Source of the DNA: Pyropia yezoensis
Lineage: Eukaryota; Rhodophyta; Bangiophyceae; Bangiales; Bangiaceae
Direction: 5' to 3'
Assembly: GCA_009829735.1 (NCBI GenBank)
Contig: CM020618.1
Span: forward strand, 31,720,894-31,784,893
Length of the DNA stretch: 64,000 nucleotides
Both the position numbers and the translations under genes were made by a program. Positions 1 to 11,075 of this stretch are shown here, one piece after another (positions within the stretch are counted from its first letter, which is position 1; every line of letters starts with the position of its first letter). The notes beneath the pieces were generated by a model. The model did no database searches. It worked only from the letters and a program-made list of their open reading frames with translations, and was not told the DNA's origin.

Positions 1-2030
1 GCTTGCTCTGGCACCACCACCGGCGGTGGCCGCAGTGCCAGATTCTGGTTAATGGCCGGCACGGTCATGGTCTTGGCTGCCTTGTCCGACTTGGTGCGCA
101 ACCACTGGAACTGCTCGCGGTACACGCTCCGCAGGCCGTGCAACGACACGCATACGGACTTGGCCGCCCAACTGCCCAGCGCCCCGGGAAGTACGAAGGC
201 CAATGGCACAGGTTGTCCAAAAGTGGCTGCAAAGAAGTTGATCCGCGCGCAAAGATGATGAGCCACCAGATCCTCAAAGTCGTCCGCCGTCCACAGCCGC
301 TCAGGCAAAGCCAGCAGGCGAGGAGGTAGCAGCCCGTCCAGACCCCACCTGCGCAGCTGCACAAAGGGGAGACGCAGGGTGCGGTAGTCCCACAACAATC
401 TGCCCGCGAACACGCTACTCAGCCGCAGATGCCCGACAGCTTCAGCTTCCCGCACGGTCATCTCAGAGGGGGACAGCGTCTCGGTGCTGCCGAAGACAAA
501 CTTGATCGGGATACGGAACAGCGACAGCTGCGTCAACAGAAGCCCGATACCCGAAGAGATGGGCTTGCTGACGCTGGAAGACACGCCGATGGCAAGAGCT
601 TGCCAGTCAACGGCTGTGAGAGCTTCTGCAGCACCCATGTGAGCTGGCGTCCGGTACAACAGCTCCTCCGCAAGTCGAATAACAAACCGCGGCCGCAGGT
701 CCAAGTCGAGCAGGGCCACCTTGGCAGCCAAGCACTCCATGGAGTCCCTGATAAGACGGGCCTCTCCGGCAAAGGGTGCTGTCAACATCAGCTGGTCCAC
801 GAAGAGGCCGACGGCATTGACAACGTCCAGGTTCGCCGGCAGCAACAACTGGGGTTCCAGCATCTTGGTCCACAGGATGTGTACGCCGTCATACGGTGTC
901 CCTGACACCACAGGGAGCAGAGTAGGACGAGCAGGGAGGTCTGCCCAATGATTGACGTTGATAATGTAGTTCTTCATGAGGGTGAGCATCCTGCGGACCT
1001 CGATCGCCGCAGTCTCCGTGTTCCAGCCATCCTCGGCCGCCAGCTCCAACGAGAAGAGCTGGTACTCATCCATGTGCAATGCAAAAAGCACAACCGGCTT
1101 CACCTGCAAGCCCTTGCGCTCGTTCGCGAAGACACCGGCAATCGGCTGAGCGAGACGCTCCGCGACGACGCCGCGCAAAATGGCGTCCAGGACGTCGTCG
1201 ATGGCCAGTCCCTGCAAGCCACCGCCATTGAGGATGCGCACCTTGTCCAAGGACAGAGACAGCACAGCAGCCGCGACGCGAGCACCGAGGCGGTCCGACG
1301 TGCTGACACCCGCGGCCAGGTCATGCGTTTTCTGCACCGTGAAGCCGTTGGAGAAGTTGATGTAGATCGGTACCACGAGCAGGGGAGAGCCAGTGACGTC
1401 ATGCAGGCGGTTGAAAAGCGGCCCCGACTGGTCCGCCGCCATCGCCAGCGCCTCATAGCCAAGCCGCGTCTTCCCGACACCAGGTGGCCCCCCGACGACG
1501 ATGAGTTTTCGCACAACATCGGGGCTGGACGCCCGCACATTGAAGACCGCCACACGAGCGATAGACGACAGCTTCTCGCGGCTCGCGCGCAGTCGGACGG
1601 AGTGATTCGGCCCGTACTGCTGGCTGAGTGTAGAGACCTTGCCGTCCAGTAGCATCTTGAAAACCTGCGTCGGATAAAGCCGCGAGGCGTACGAGCACAG
1701 GAAGAATAACACGAACACAAGGACACGGGAACGAAGCTGGTACAGTTAGTAGCTGTGGTAGCGGTGGGACCCACGACGAGTGAGAAAAAAGGAAAAGCGC
1801 AGCAAAAAAACTGGCTGGTGGTGCATGGGCGACTCCAAACGTACAGCGGTGGGGGCAGACATGCGCGTTCGCTGCTGACCCATTGCATTCGGGGTCGTCC
1901 GCTGCTTCCGCTGCTCAATGGAGTGACACAGTGTACACAGGACCTTGCCGTCGGGAGGGCGGTCGGCCACATGCCAGTTCTCACTTCCCTTAACTCGCTC
2001 TGCCACATGGCATAGACTCGAGTGGTACAT
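1..2030 (-). CDS. Crinkler/RHS-like P-loop NTPase, two exons, 3' end outside the window
   Basis: Exon 2 (1664 down to 1) is one open frame running off the window. It holds a Walker A motif GGPPGVGKT at 1493-1467, a Walker B-like hydrophobic strand ending in MDEYQ at 1073-1059, and a later LLPVVSGT segment that resembles a sensor-1 strand. This order matches the STAND-like NTPase module of Crinkler and retrotransposon-hot-spot (RHS) type proteins; the nuclease-like C-terminal part expected in that family would lie beyond position 1. Exon 1 (2030-1845) encodes a short region with CTLC and several His residues, possibly a BED-like or other small zinc finger. The exons join in phase 0 across the intron 1665-1844. 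The start at 2030 is the nearest in-frame ATG and is tentative, since a further 5' exon is possible. The family assignment rests on motifs only. Confidence 0.6.
1665..1844 (-). other. Spliceosomal intron in the P-loop NTPase gene
   Basis: On the minus strand the intron begins GTACGT at 1844 and ends GACGCAG at 1665. It contains a perfect CTACTAAC branch-site motif near 1750, followed by a pyrimidine-rich stretch. Its length is 180 nt, a multiple of three, but it carries an in-frame TAA immediately after the branch motif, so retention would truncate the protein. Removal joins two open frames in phase 0. Confidence 0.6.
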
Positions 2031-3729
2031 GGGGGACCGTGTGACCCAGCCGTACCACGATCGCGCACTTGACGGCGGTTGAGCTCCATCCCGAGAGCAA
2101 GAGACCACACACACCGCCGGATGGCCCCGCGATGACGCCCCCCGCAGCAATCGCAGCGACGCCGGTCTTGGCAGCAAGGGTGCCCCCCGGGACACACCAC
2201 CAACGCCCACCACCCGCGGCAGCGTGGGCCAAGAGGGGGAAGCAGCCCGGCAGACGACAGCCCCGTCGACAAAGGCCAACCTCATGTCGCCCGCAACGGC
2301 CGTCCTCCTCCGCCGGACAGTGTTGCGCAGGCCGTCGCCCGGCGGCAGTGCGCTCCGCGAGCACAAGCAGGTGGCGGCTGCAGCAAGGGTCGAGGGACAG
2401 GAGGGTCGGGGCAGGCCGCCAACGTGTGCTGCACAAAGGAGAGCTAGCGGACCCGCGACAGCCAATGCCCACTCAGCGAGCCGGGGATGAAAACGCCCCC
2501 AAAGAGGAGGCTGAGGACGACCGCCGGAGGGGAGAGGGCAATGGTTACAGCGAGGGAGGAGGCGGCTATGCCAGTGGACACGCCAGCGCCGCGGCTGTCA
2601 CGGTCGTCGTCAGCAGGGTGAGGAAGAGGCGGAGGCGGATGACCACAGCTCCGCACGCCAGTACAGATGGGAACAGAAGACCGTGTTCAAGGCCAACGTG
2701 CGGGGGGGGTCTTGGAGAGTACCTCGACAACGTTGCAGACGGGCGCTCTGGGCGTGGCGGTCGCACGCTCCCGCGTGATCGTAAGGGTCCAGCAATGTGG
2801 GACTAACGGTCTAAAATGACCACCTCAGGATGCCACGTGTGCGAACGTGGGTGCCTCTGATTGGCTCGACTAACCCGATAGTCACGGTACTATCGGGCGT
2901 GACGGACGGCCTCAAAAACGCAATGTACTTGGGGCCAACGCAGGGGCTACATCTCCCAAACAGCTCGGGTTCAAGCTGGAGCACCTGCGGCGACGCTCTC
3001 GAGGCGGTCGAGACAGCTGAGGAAGCAGCTAGCGAAAACACCCGCGAGAGTCCTCTTGTGACCGGAAATAAAAGACAAAGCCACCCATATTCGCCCAGAA
3101 ACCGTGCCAAAGCGTCTCCCGAAGCGACCGCTCAAAAGATTAACGCGTGTGTCCATTAGATTATCGGTGCATTAGTGCAGAATGAATGTTCACTGATACC
3201 AATAGCCGCCAGCTCGTCGCGGACGAGCGCTGCAATCCGCACAGGCGGGGTAGCTCGCTCTGACACGTGAGCACGGTCGCTCAATGGCGGCAGCTAGAGG
3301 GCTCAACGTTGTCAAAGAACTCACCCATGACAAAACAGGTCCTCTTTTGGCAGGGGCGAGGCGTCGAAGGAAGAAAGTAACACAAGATGGAAGGAAGGTT
3401 GTGCGATTTTCAGGAAGGATGTTCGTCGCACAGCCGAAAAAGTGCAGCGAAATGCACATCTAATCTGAATGTGGGCAATGGACACAAATGGCACCCAGGC
3501 CGGAGCCCCCGAACAAGTGTGCGGCAGACGGGCTGCTGGCGTCACGAGACGGCGTCCCCCCCCGCGCGCGCGCGTGCGTCAACCGCACGCCTGGCCCCAA
3601 CGCAGCACGCGTGCGCGCCGCGCAGGGCCGAGGGGGAGGGGGGGACGGGGGGGGGGGTCGGCGGCGGGGGGGGACCGGGGGGCGGGGGGGGGGGACGGGT
3701 GGGGCGGGGGGGCGGGAGGGGGGGGGAGT
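2031..3729. other. Intergenic region upstream of the NTPase gene
   Basis: No convincing gene was found. The GC-rich open frames on both strands at 2069-2806 and 1990-2472 have biased composition and no recognisable domain, although part of 2031-2472 could be a further 5' exon of the NTPase gene. Two hairpins at 2833-2897 are listed separately. The stretch 3160-3540 is more AT-rich and shows nothing identifiable. Confidence 0.4.
2833..2897. repeat. Two closely spaced perfect hairpins
   Basis: CCACGT(6-nt loop)ACGTGG lies at 2833-2850. CCCGATAGT(CACGGT)ACTATCGGG lies at 2874-2897, with 9-bp arms. They sit about 0.8 kb upstream of the proposed start of the NTPase gene. They could be regulatory sites or a footprint of a mobile element; nothing in the sequence decides. 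Confidence 0.5.
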
Positions 3730-4345
3730 GGCCCAGCCTAGGCTGCGATGACTGTGCCACCGCATCCGCCCCCCCCCCGCACCTGTTGATTCGGGCCCAT
3801 CCGCGCAATACGTATCGTCCACGGCAGCGCGTGCGTTGCTGGGTGGCGCGGCGGCGCGCCTGTGGGGAGGGGGGGGGGGCGGGGGGGGGCGGAGCGGCCC
3901 AGCCTGGACTGCGAAGACCGTGCCACCGCACCCCCCCCCCCCCCACCTGCTGATTCGGGCCCATCCACGCACATGTATCGTCTCTGGCACGGCGGCGCGG
4001 TTGTGTGGGGGGGGGGGGATGGGGGGGGGAGGAGCGGCCGAGCTTGGGCTGCGATGGCTGTGATACCGCACGCCCCCCCCCCCCCACCCGCTGATTCGGG
4101 CCCATCCGCGCATGTGTATCGTCTCTGGCACGGCGGCGCGGCTGTGGGGGGGGGGGGGGACGGGGGGGGGAGGAGCGGCCGAGCTTGGGCTGCGATGGCT
4201 GTGATACCGCACCCCCCCCCCCTCCCACCTGCTGATTCGGGCTCATTCGCTCCTATGTATCGTCCACGGCAGCGTGCGTTTTGCTGGGTTGCGCGGCGGC
4301 GCGGCTGTGGGGGAGGGGGGGGGGACGGGGCCCCGAGGGAGGCCT
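3730..4345. repeat. Minisatellite of four ~140-165 bp units with long G and C runs
   Basis: The landmark GATTCGGG recurs at about 3787, 3951, 4093 and 4234, giving spacings of about 164, 142 and 141. Each unit carries a C run of about 9-15, then GATTCGGGC and a shared block containing GTATCGTC, then a G-run cluster (GGGGG and longer, broken by single A, C or T) and an AGCGGCC(C/G)AGC block. The G clusters would be strong G-quadruplex formers on the plus strand. Long open frames on both strands here (for example 3460-4212 minus) are by-products of the repeat. Confidence 0.8.
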
Positions 4346-6239
4346 CCCCTCGCAACGACCACTCCCGCTCTGTCTGTCGTCGCTCTGCCTGTGCACAAGT
4401 ATGTTCCCTCGTTGATGCATATGCGGGTGATTGACGGCGGCAGTAGCGTCCACGCTAACCTGCAGCACTCGCTGGATACAGCCTCTTTGGTGCATTTCCC
4501 CTTGCTTTGTTTTGTGCGTGTGTGTCAGTCGTTGGGGGGGGGTGGGAGTACGGGTGGTCGTTCAGGGGGCATTCAGGGGTGCGAGTGGAGAGGAGAGTAT
4601 GCTTTTACTTATCTACATAGCTGGCTGGTGGTCCATCAGGTGGGTCTCCAGCGACTGTGGTACAGCTTTTTTGACGCTGGTGCTGACCGCACGAGGACCT
4701 GTCCGCTCCCCGCTTTCATTTGCTTTGCGTCTTTCTTCTCTCTTGGTCGTGTCATGCTGTTCCCCTGGTGCCAACGTAGTAGTGTTGTTCCTTCTCTCCC
4801 GTCTTCTGTGCGTGCTTGGCTTGCCTACACCCTCTGCCCTGTGACACCCCAGGTACATCACTGCGGGTGGCATGCGAGAGTGTGGCGGGAGGCTTTTCTT
4901 TTTTCACCCATCATGTAGCGGGAGCTCTTGCATTTTTTTTTGTCGCGCTTCGCGCCGGTGGTCTGATATGTGGGCGACTTCCTAATATACTCTTCGCTTG
5001 TGCACACGGTGATGATGACGCTCTCCGCCCCTCTGTTTCCGACTTTGTGTCTGCGCTTAAGTTTGCTGTGTTTGCTCTTTCGTTTCAATGTTCTTGCACT
5101 CCCCTTTTTGGCCACCCTGTGCCCACTTGGCTTCACCTCCTGCGTCGAGTGCATTTGTGTGTTCTGCACTCATCCAGCGCTGTGAGCATCTGCACATCCC
5201 CTATGTGTGTTTACATGCGCGGGTGTGGCGGGAGCGAGTGTGTCTTGCCCTACTGCCAGCCTCGTCCGTGCGCTTGCCTACGTGGAATTGCTTGTTGCCA
5301 GTTTTATCGTTGCGTGTTGGGTGGGCGGAGAAGGGGGGGGGATGTGGGGTAATCAAACAAAGCACACTGCATCCAGAATGGTGGTTCCCCGCGAGGAAGC
5401 CACCCCGGAGGGTACGGTTTCAACACGCCTGGGAAACAGCGGTGAAGAGGGGGGCGCTGCCGACCCGCTCTCTCTCGCCCCCCGCCAACAAACGAGCAAA
5501 TGATGGGGGCAAAGGCATCCTCAATGGGGGCTGTGCCGTCCTGTATTGTCCCCGTGGCTGGCTACTTGGGAGCACCCCGAAAGCGTTCACACAGAGCTGC
5601 CGACAGCATGAAAAACGGTGACTCCATCCCCAACCCTCCCTCTTTCTTCAAAGCAAGTGTAGCTACACTACCGTTCTCAGCAACGTTCCGCCATCATGGT
5701 ATGATACCGGCCGTCCCCAGAGCCTCCCCTGCCCCCCGGCCGGCGGCAAGGGAGACGACGGCGGGGGACGTGGTAGCGGCGCTGGCGGCGGCAGTCCCCC
5801 CCCGTGCCGCTGCCGGCTGGCCCACGTCCCACGTCTCGCCCGTCTCCCCGACAGTGGCGACCGACCTGCCCCCGTGCCTTCGCCGACCCGCCCGCCTCCC
5901 TCGTCTCGCCTGCCTCCACGATAGCGGCGGCCGCCGCAGCCGGGCCACGCCCATCACGCCGCCCTCGGTGGCCACCCCCGCCCCGCCTGTGGCGTCCCCC
6001 CCCCCCTGGCAGACTCGCCCGTCGCCCGAGCGCCTCCCGGCGCGCCCGCTGACCCGCGGCGCACCTGGCCAACGAAGGCACCCACGCCCACCGCCGCCGC
6101 CGTCACGCCCACCCCCCCCCCCCCCCCCTTGATGCCCAGCTAAGCAACGTCGCCCCCGCCTCCTGCCGCCACCGCTATTCCCCCCCCGCCAAAACACCCA
6201 CCCCCATGCCCCCGCACCAACCCCCACCGCCGCCACCGC
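4346..6239. other. Non-coding spacer between minisatellite and transposase gene
   Basis: 4370-5330 is pyrimidine-rich on the plus strand and shows no domain-bearing frame. 5690-6239 is extremely GC-rich with poly-Pro/poly-Gly frames on both strands and is best read as 3' flank of the minus-strand transposase gene. No RNA gene was recognised. Confidence 0.4.
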
Positions 6240-7139
6240 TCAGATGCCAGCGCGGTGGCCACTGCCATCGCCAGGAAAGGATTGCGCAGCCAAGGCGGCG
6301 CTCCCGATGGAAGGGAGAGGACCGCCAGGCCAGGGTGCCGGCGGCGCCGCCACAAACTGCTGGCTACCGGGCTGGAACGGCTGGGACATCTGAGACACCC
6401 AGTTCGGTGGAAGCGCCAAACCAGGGGGGCAAAGGTCTGCTGGCGCACCAAACCCAAAATGGGCCGTTGGCGGCGGATCCGCACTGGCCGTCCCGACGCC
6501 CTGCAGCCGCCCGACCCGTTCCGCCGACAATTCCGCCATCAAAGCGCGGTTCCGCTGCTGCAGTACCTCGTTTTCCAACTCGAGGATGCGACGAGCGGCT
6601 ACCGTTGCAGCGGCTGCGGCCTCCGCGGCCGGAGCCGCCACAGCTTTCCGCTTCCGGGGCCGACGCGCCGAGGGGGGGGGGGGCTCCAGGTGCCCGTTGT
6701 CGCTGTCCACCCGGTCGACTGCGGCAGGTGCGTCTCGGCCGGAGCCGGCCCCCGCGCGCTTCTGCCGCCGCGCCTCTTTCCGCCGCTCCGCCAGGATGCC
6801 GCGCTCGACGGACGTGTGCGCTCCCGCGGCGCGGCCGGACTCCATCTCGTCCACGTCGTTGGTGTCTACGAACTTGGCGCCGGACATGGCCACCATCAGC
6901 GGCTGCCGCCGCCCACAGAGCTTGTACACCCCCTCATGCAGCGACTCCTCAACGTTGGTCGTTGACGACGCCACCGCGCGCTGGACAGCGCGCGCCGTGG
7001 AGAAGGCGGGACAGAACGCGGGCAAAAGGCGAGGGTTGGCCAGCACTCCCGACCAGTCCCGCCCCGGCTCCATCTGCGTGACATGCGCGCGCAGCCGGGC
7101 CGCTTCTGGCAGGCTGTGACAAGACATCAGCTGCCTCAT

Positions 7140-7142
7140 TCA
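7140..7142 (-). other. In-frame TGA in the transposase frame
   Basis: The frame is open on both sides and resumes directly with ATG AGG. The MULE motif TTNVEESLH lies downstream of this stop, so the stop falls inside the conserved region rather than at a natural end. Confidence 0.7.
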
Positions 7143-7988
7143 GGCCCGGACCGACGTCGGCGCCCGGTCACAAACCCGGTTGGCGTGCGCAGCGCACCAA
7201 AACAAAATGTTGGATGCGTGCTCGTCGACAGAAAACCCATCGAAGCCGACAGCCACCAGCGCGTCACAAACCCCACCAGCCAAGGTGCACGAAAAGTCCA
7301 GGGTGATACCGATGAGAACACCGGTCCGCATCGCCCGGACTGCTGCTGTGGCTGCGGTAATGTTTGCTTCAGGGTCGCCGTCCGCAGCCACCGGTAGCTG
7401 CTTAAGTTGTCGTGCCACGGCCACGTGCCAGGGAGCCCAGGTTTTGTTGACCTCCAACACGCTCTTGAAAAACAGCTCGTAGCAGGTACGCGCCACAACC
7501 CGAGTAGCGCGCTGGATGAAAAATCTTGCCAGCGTCAGCCCCCGATTGTTCATCGTCGCCGTGAGGGCGAGCACGAAAAAGTCGCCGTCCCGCTCCGGGC
7601 CCAACGCCTCGACCGACTTATAATACTCGTCGGTCTCGATCGCCACGGCCCCGTTGGCCACCAGCCTCACGGCCCCGTCGGTGTAGGCGGGGAAGATGTA
7701 GCCCGTAGTGGGGCCCACAATGGGGGTCTTAAAGTAGGTGTCCCCGGCAGCTAACGCTCGGGTGACCATGCGCAGCGCCCCGTCGCGCCCAAGCCCCCAC
7801 GGGTTCTTCTCTGCGACTGCCTGCCGGCGCGCGTTGCGCAAGGCGGTCTGAGGGACCGCCGCCGCCACTCGCCCGTACGACTCCGCGAGCCGCTGGCGCA
7901 CATCCTCCTCCTCCTGGGCCAGAGTCACGTGATGGTGCCCTGCCACCTCTCGGGCTGTCAGCAGCAAGCCGCGGGTGGCAACGGTGAT

Positions 7989-8000
7989 GGGGGGGGGGGG
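7989..8000 (-). other. G12 homopolymer at a frame change in the transposase gene
   Basis: Upstream of the run the zinc-finger frame reads into GAHSHPPPP. Downstream the transposase core is one frame off. Run lengths of 10 or 13 would join the two. This is either a sequencing-length error or a real inactivating indel. Confidence 0.6.
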
Positions 8001-8225
8001 TGGGAGTGGGCCCCAACGGAGAAAATCAAACAGCTGCCCGTCACGTCGCGGTTGCCGTCATCCGTCATGGGTGTCCCAATATAGATGACGTTGTCACACA
8101 GCGTTCTGACCCGCAAGGGTCGCGCGAGGCCCATGTGGACCTTACACTTGTGCCGGGAGCCCGGCGCCCGGATCGTCATGCATGGCTGGTCGGACGCGAT
8201 GCCACCAGGCACATCCAAGGGAGAC

Positions 8226-8358
8226 CTGCATACGAAAATCAGAAAAAGCGGGAGAACGTAGAGGGGGACGTTGGCGTCAGCCGGGTGGCCCATATCTTCA
8301 AAGGAAAAAGAGCAAACAATCCACCCGCCGAGCCTCCCACAGAGCACACTTAGCATAC
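8226..8358 (-). other. Intron in the transposase gene
   Basis: On the minus strand the donor AG|GTATGC lies at 8358 and the acceptor TTCGTATGCAG ends at 8226, preceded by a pyrimidine-rich tract. The length is 133 nt. It joins a codon split 2+1, keeping the reading frame into the Cys/His region. Confidence 0.55.
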
Positions 8359-9367
8359 CTTTTCTCTCGGACCCACGTGCGAACGGCGTCCAGGTTTGTG
8401 ACGTTTGCCAGCGAGCTATTCTTGTGGCCCACGCGGTTTGACGCGGTGTAGCTGGCGCAGCCGAGGAAGGTGTGCCCTGTCGCCGTCAGAGACACCAGCT
8501 TGCCCGGCGGGGGGCGAGGGAGAGCGGCGCAAACCGAGTTGGGACAGTCCCGCTCGTCGAAGGGAACAACCACAGTGGCGTACTTGTCCCATGCGCGGCT
8601 CAGGGCCTGCTGCTCCGCGTTAGCCCCATCGGTGGCCCCGTTGGCCTCCGCGAACAGCTTCTCGTACGTGGCATAAATGTCCTGCTGCCCCCCCCGAACC
8701 GACAGATGGGGCATGGCCAAAACTCGGTTGGGGACGAGGTCACACGACTCAACGCCCGAGCAGGGATACTCAACCCAGTTGTAGGAGCAAAACCCAAACT
8801 GGGGAGAGAGGACAGAGCGAAACGTGCGGCTCTGCCCGCTGGGGCACTTGTAGGCGATAAACGACTTCGGGTTAACGGATTTCTCCACCGACACCACCGG
8901 TACCATCGTAAGCACACCCGACGAGTCACTCTGAGAGGTCTGCGGATAGCATGGGATGACCAGTGACTCCAGGACTCGTTCGGCGGTGAGAGTTCTCTTT
9001 CCATTCTTGGGGCCGAGAGAAAGTACCGGCAGGTGCAGGGGGGGGGGGGTACCAAGGGGGGCAGGGGACGCCATCAGGGTGAGGATTGCCCCAGCGACGG
9101 CAATGCGAGAAGACTGCCCAACGCGGCCAGCCGGCTGGTGGTGATCGGGGAGCGGGGACGAGCACCTGGTGACGAGAGGGACGAGGGGCACCGGAGGTGG
9201 TGGGGACGATGACAGCACCATGGGGGAGGACGCCGTCGGGCGTGGTGCGGATGCGCGCTCTTTTCCCGTGGGCACGAGAGCGCGTCTCGGCTGTCGGCGC
9301 CAAAAACGCGCGCGCGCGCTTTCAAACGGCCAGGTACCCCGGCACACTCTCCCCCCTCGTGTGCCCC

Positions 9368-9400
9368 CCCTTGTTCCCCCCCCCCCCCCCCCCCCCCCAT
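9368..9400. repeat. Long poly-C tract
   Basis: An almost uninterrupted C run follows TTGTT on the plus strand, upstream of the transposase gene. Such a run is prone to length error and to quadruplex or i-motif formation. Confidence 0.8.
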
Positions 9401-9431
9401 CTGGTGGGCCCCCCTCTGCATTACTTCCTTT

Positions 9432-9460
9432 CATTGACCCTACCACTTATAGGGTCAATG
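9432..9460. repeat. Perfect 11-bp-arm hairpin upstream of the transposase gene
   Basis: CATTGACCCTA and TAGGGTCAATG flank the 7-nt loop CCACTTA. The left arm contains an in-frame ATG (9434-9432, minus) that could be an alternative start of the transposase ORF. It might be a regulatory element or an element-end remnant. Confidence 0.6.
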
Positions 9461-10993
9461 CAAGGAAAAAATGTCATAAATTGGTTCCATACTTACTTCC
9501 ATCTACGGTTACTTCCTTCCTTGCAGCTACACACCCCTTTTGGCAGTGTGAGAGGGTGCAGCGGTGCATGTGAGATTGTGCGAGCTCAGATGCTCTGGGC
9601 CGCACATGCTCGTGGTAGCTCAAATTGTTGCATCTCACAGATGGCTAGGCGCACGGCGCCTTGTTTGTGCTGCCCAATGATGCCATTTCGATGCTTTCCA
9701 GTTCGGATTCGACAAAAATCGGTAGGTTACGATTTGCGAACGTTAATATTTCTTCGGTCTTTGGGTCAATGTCTCTTATTCCCCATATTGCTCGTAGTAA
9801 CGAGACGCGGACTGTGCATCGCTGGGCATCTCCGGCCGCGTGAGGCCGCATCCAGCGCTGTGCTCAGACGTGTCACCGTCGTCTCCCCTGAAAAATCAGT
9901 AGCCTTGACGCCTGGCTGGCGCGCCTCCCACTCGCGCCGCCCTAAATTCTACTGTATACGACCCAACGTCGTTGATCCCCTGCCCCCGACGCCGGCAGGC
10001 CGTGCGCTCCCCCCAAATTCTCGCGCAGTGTGTGTGAGTTTTTCGCCTCGGCTGGGGTGCGCATCCTCGCGCTCAGCCGATTTGGTGCCAAGGGGGCCAC
10101 TTTACATTGGGGACCAATTCGCATGTTGTTTATCTGTACTGTCTTTTGATTGGATGGCTGGGCGTGTAGGTGGCTTGTTTGCGCGGCCGCACCCGTGTGG
10201 AGGGTGCTGGTGGCGGTATGTTTTGGCCAGTGTTGGCCCGGACCCGCGTGAGGTGGGCACCCATATTAGGGCGGGCCTAGCGCCGGTGCGACGGCGGCGG
10301 CCGACGCGGGTAGACTTGACACCACGCCGACGCTCCCCTGTTGGGAGCCTCGGCGCGTGGTGTTGGGTCGTTGGGGAATGCACTGCTTCTTTTCTCATCA
10401 TCTCGCCGACATTCACAGTGTGCGGGGCGGAACGACACAGAGACGCTCCGGCGCGGCGGTCATGCGTCAGGACGTGCGTTGTGTCCCGCGTGTGTGGCAT
10501 CCCCCCTTGCCCGGCTCTCCCCTCCGCAGACGAGGGCCAGGATTAGTTTGTTGGTCCGAACCCCCCGCCCACCCCGCCTGTCGAGTGGCGGGATGAACGG
10601 CCCAGCCCGCCCCACTACTACGTGACCGATAGACAGGACGCGTGACAAGCGCACACATTCGCGCAGTGGCGGTCCCTCATATTCCACCACCCACAAACCC
10701 AGCCTAGTGTCTATTCTACCGACCGGATCATTTGAGCCTTTTAGGATCAAATGATCCTCTTTTCCAGGGCCTGTTTTCTCTTACGTCTCTTTGTCTCCTG
10801 CTCATTCTGACACCAGAAATGGACTCAGCGACAGCTGTTTACCCTTGGGGGAGCTTGAGTGCATCCCATTCGAAGGAGAACACCACAGCAGGCGGGCTTT
10901 TCCTCGCCTTTTCTTAGCGCCAAAGCGGCCGACGAGGACCGTCTGGGAGCTCGGCATGCGGCCTCCGAGTCGCCCGCGCTGGGCACAAAGGAG
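9461..10993. other. Intergenic region without a recognisable gene
   Basis: A long plus-strand frame (9197-10546) crosses this region but has no domain, starts inside the opposite-strand flank and shows ordinary mixed composition, so it is not called. 9640-9800 is relatively AT-rich and could hold promoters. The hairpin at 10725-10757 is listed separately. Confidence 0.4.
10725..10757. repeat. Perfect 11-bp-arm hairpin
   Basis: GGATCATTTGA and TCAAATGATCC flank an 11-nt loop. It lies about 320 bases upstream of the Pro-rich gene fragment that begins at 11076. Confidence 0.6.
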
Positions 10994-11002
10994 CATAAAA
11001 AG
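10994..11002 (+). promoter_or_regulatory. TATA-like box upstream of the Pro-rich gene
   Basis: CATAAAAAG lies 74 bases upstream of the ATG at 11076, a plausible core-promoter distance. No other evidence. Confidence 0.3.
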
Positions 11003-11075
11003 GTGACCTGCTGCTCCTGCCTGGCGCCCACTCCCCCGTCGGCAGTTCCCCCCTCATCCTCGAGCCCACTGCACC

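Larger units (their letters stand above)
6240..9074 (-). pseudogene. MULE-type (Mutator-like) transposase gene, interrupted by a homopolymer frameshift and a TGA
   Basis: Exon 1 (9074-8359) and exon 2 (8225-6240) join through a GT-AG intron with matching phase. The exon 2 start encodes a Cys/His region ending in a GAHSHPPPP motif (about 8010), like the FLYWCH/WRKY-GCM-type DNA-binding fingers that precede MULE transposase cores. The core follows: TDEYYKS then FFVLALTATMNN (first Asp block), LDFSCTLAGGV (second Asp block), FWCAAH (Cys/His of the MULE core) and TTNVEESLH. The C-terminus has a basic RRPRKRK stretch and a zipper-like RRILELENEVLQQRNRAL segment. Two breaks are visible: a G12 run at 7989-8000, where 10 or 13 would keep frame, and TGA at 7140-7142. 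ATG 9074 is chosen because upstream codons are low-complexity; an in-frame ATG at 9434 is an alternative. The MULE class is fairly secure, the subfamily is not. Confidence 0.65.

Noticed and set aside
3460-4246. Pro/Arg-rich ORFs of 190-250 codons on both strands
   Set aside because: They are translations of the C/G-run minisatellite.
5500-6236. Overlapping Pro-rich (plus) and Gly-rich (minus) ORFs
   Set aside because: Mirror-image low-complexity frames in an extremely GC-rich flank, with no supporting motif.
9197-10546. 449-codon plus-strand ORF
   Set aside because: It starts inside the opposite-strand transposase flank, crosses the poly-C tract and a hairpin, has no domain and mixed composition; long chance frames are common in GC-rich sequence.
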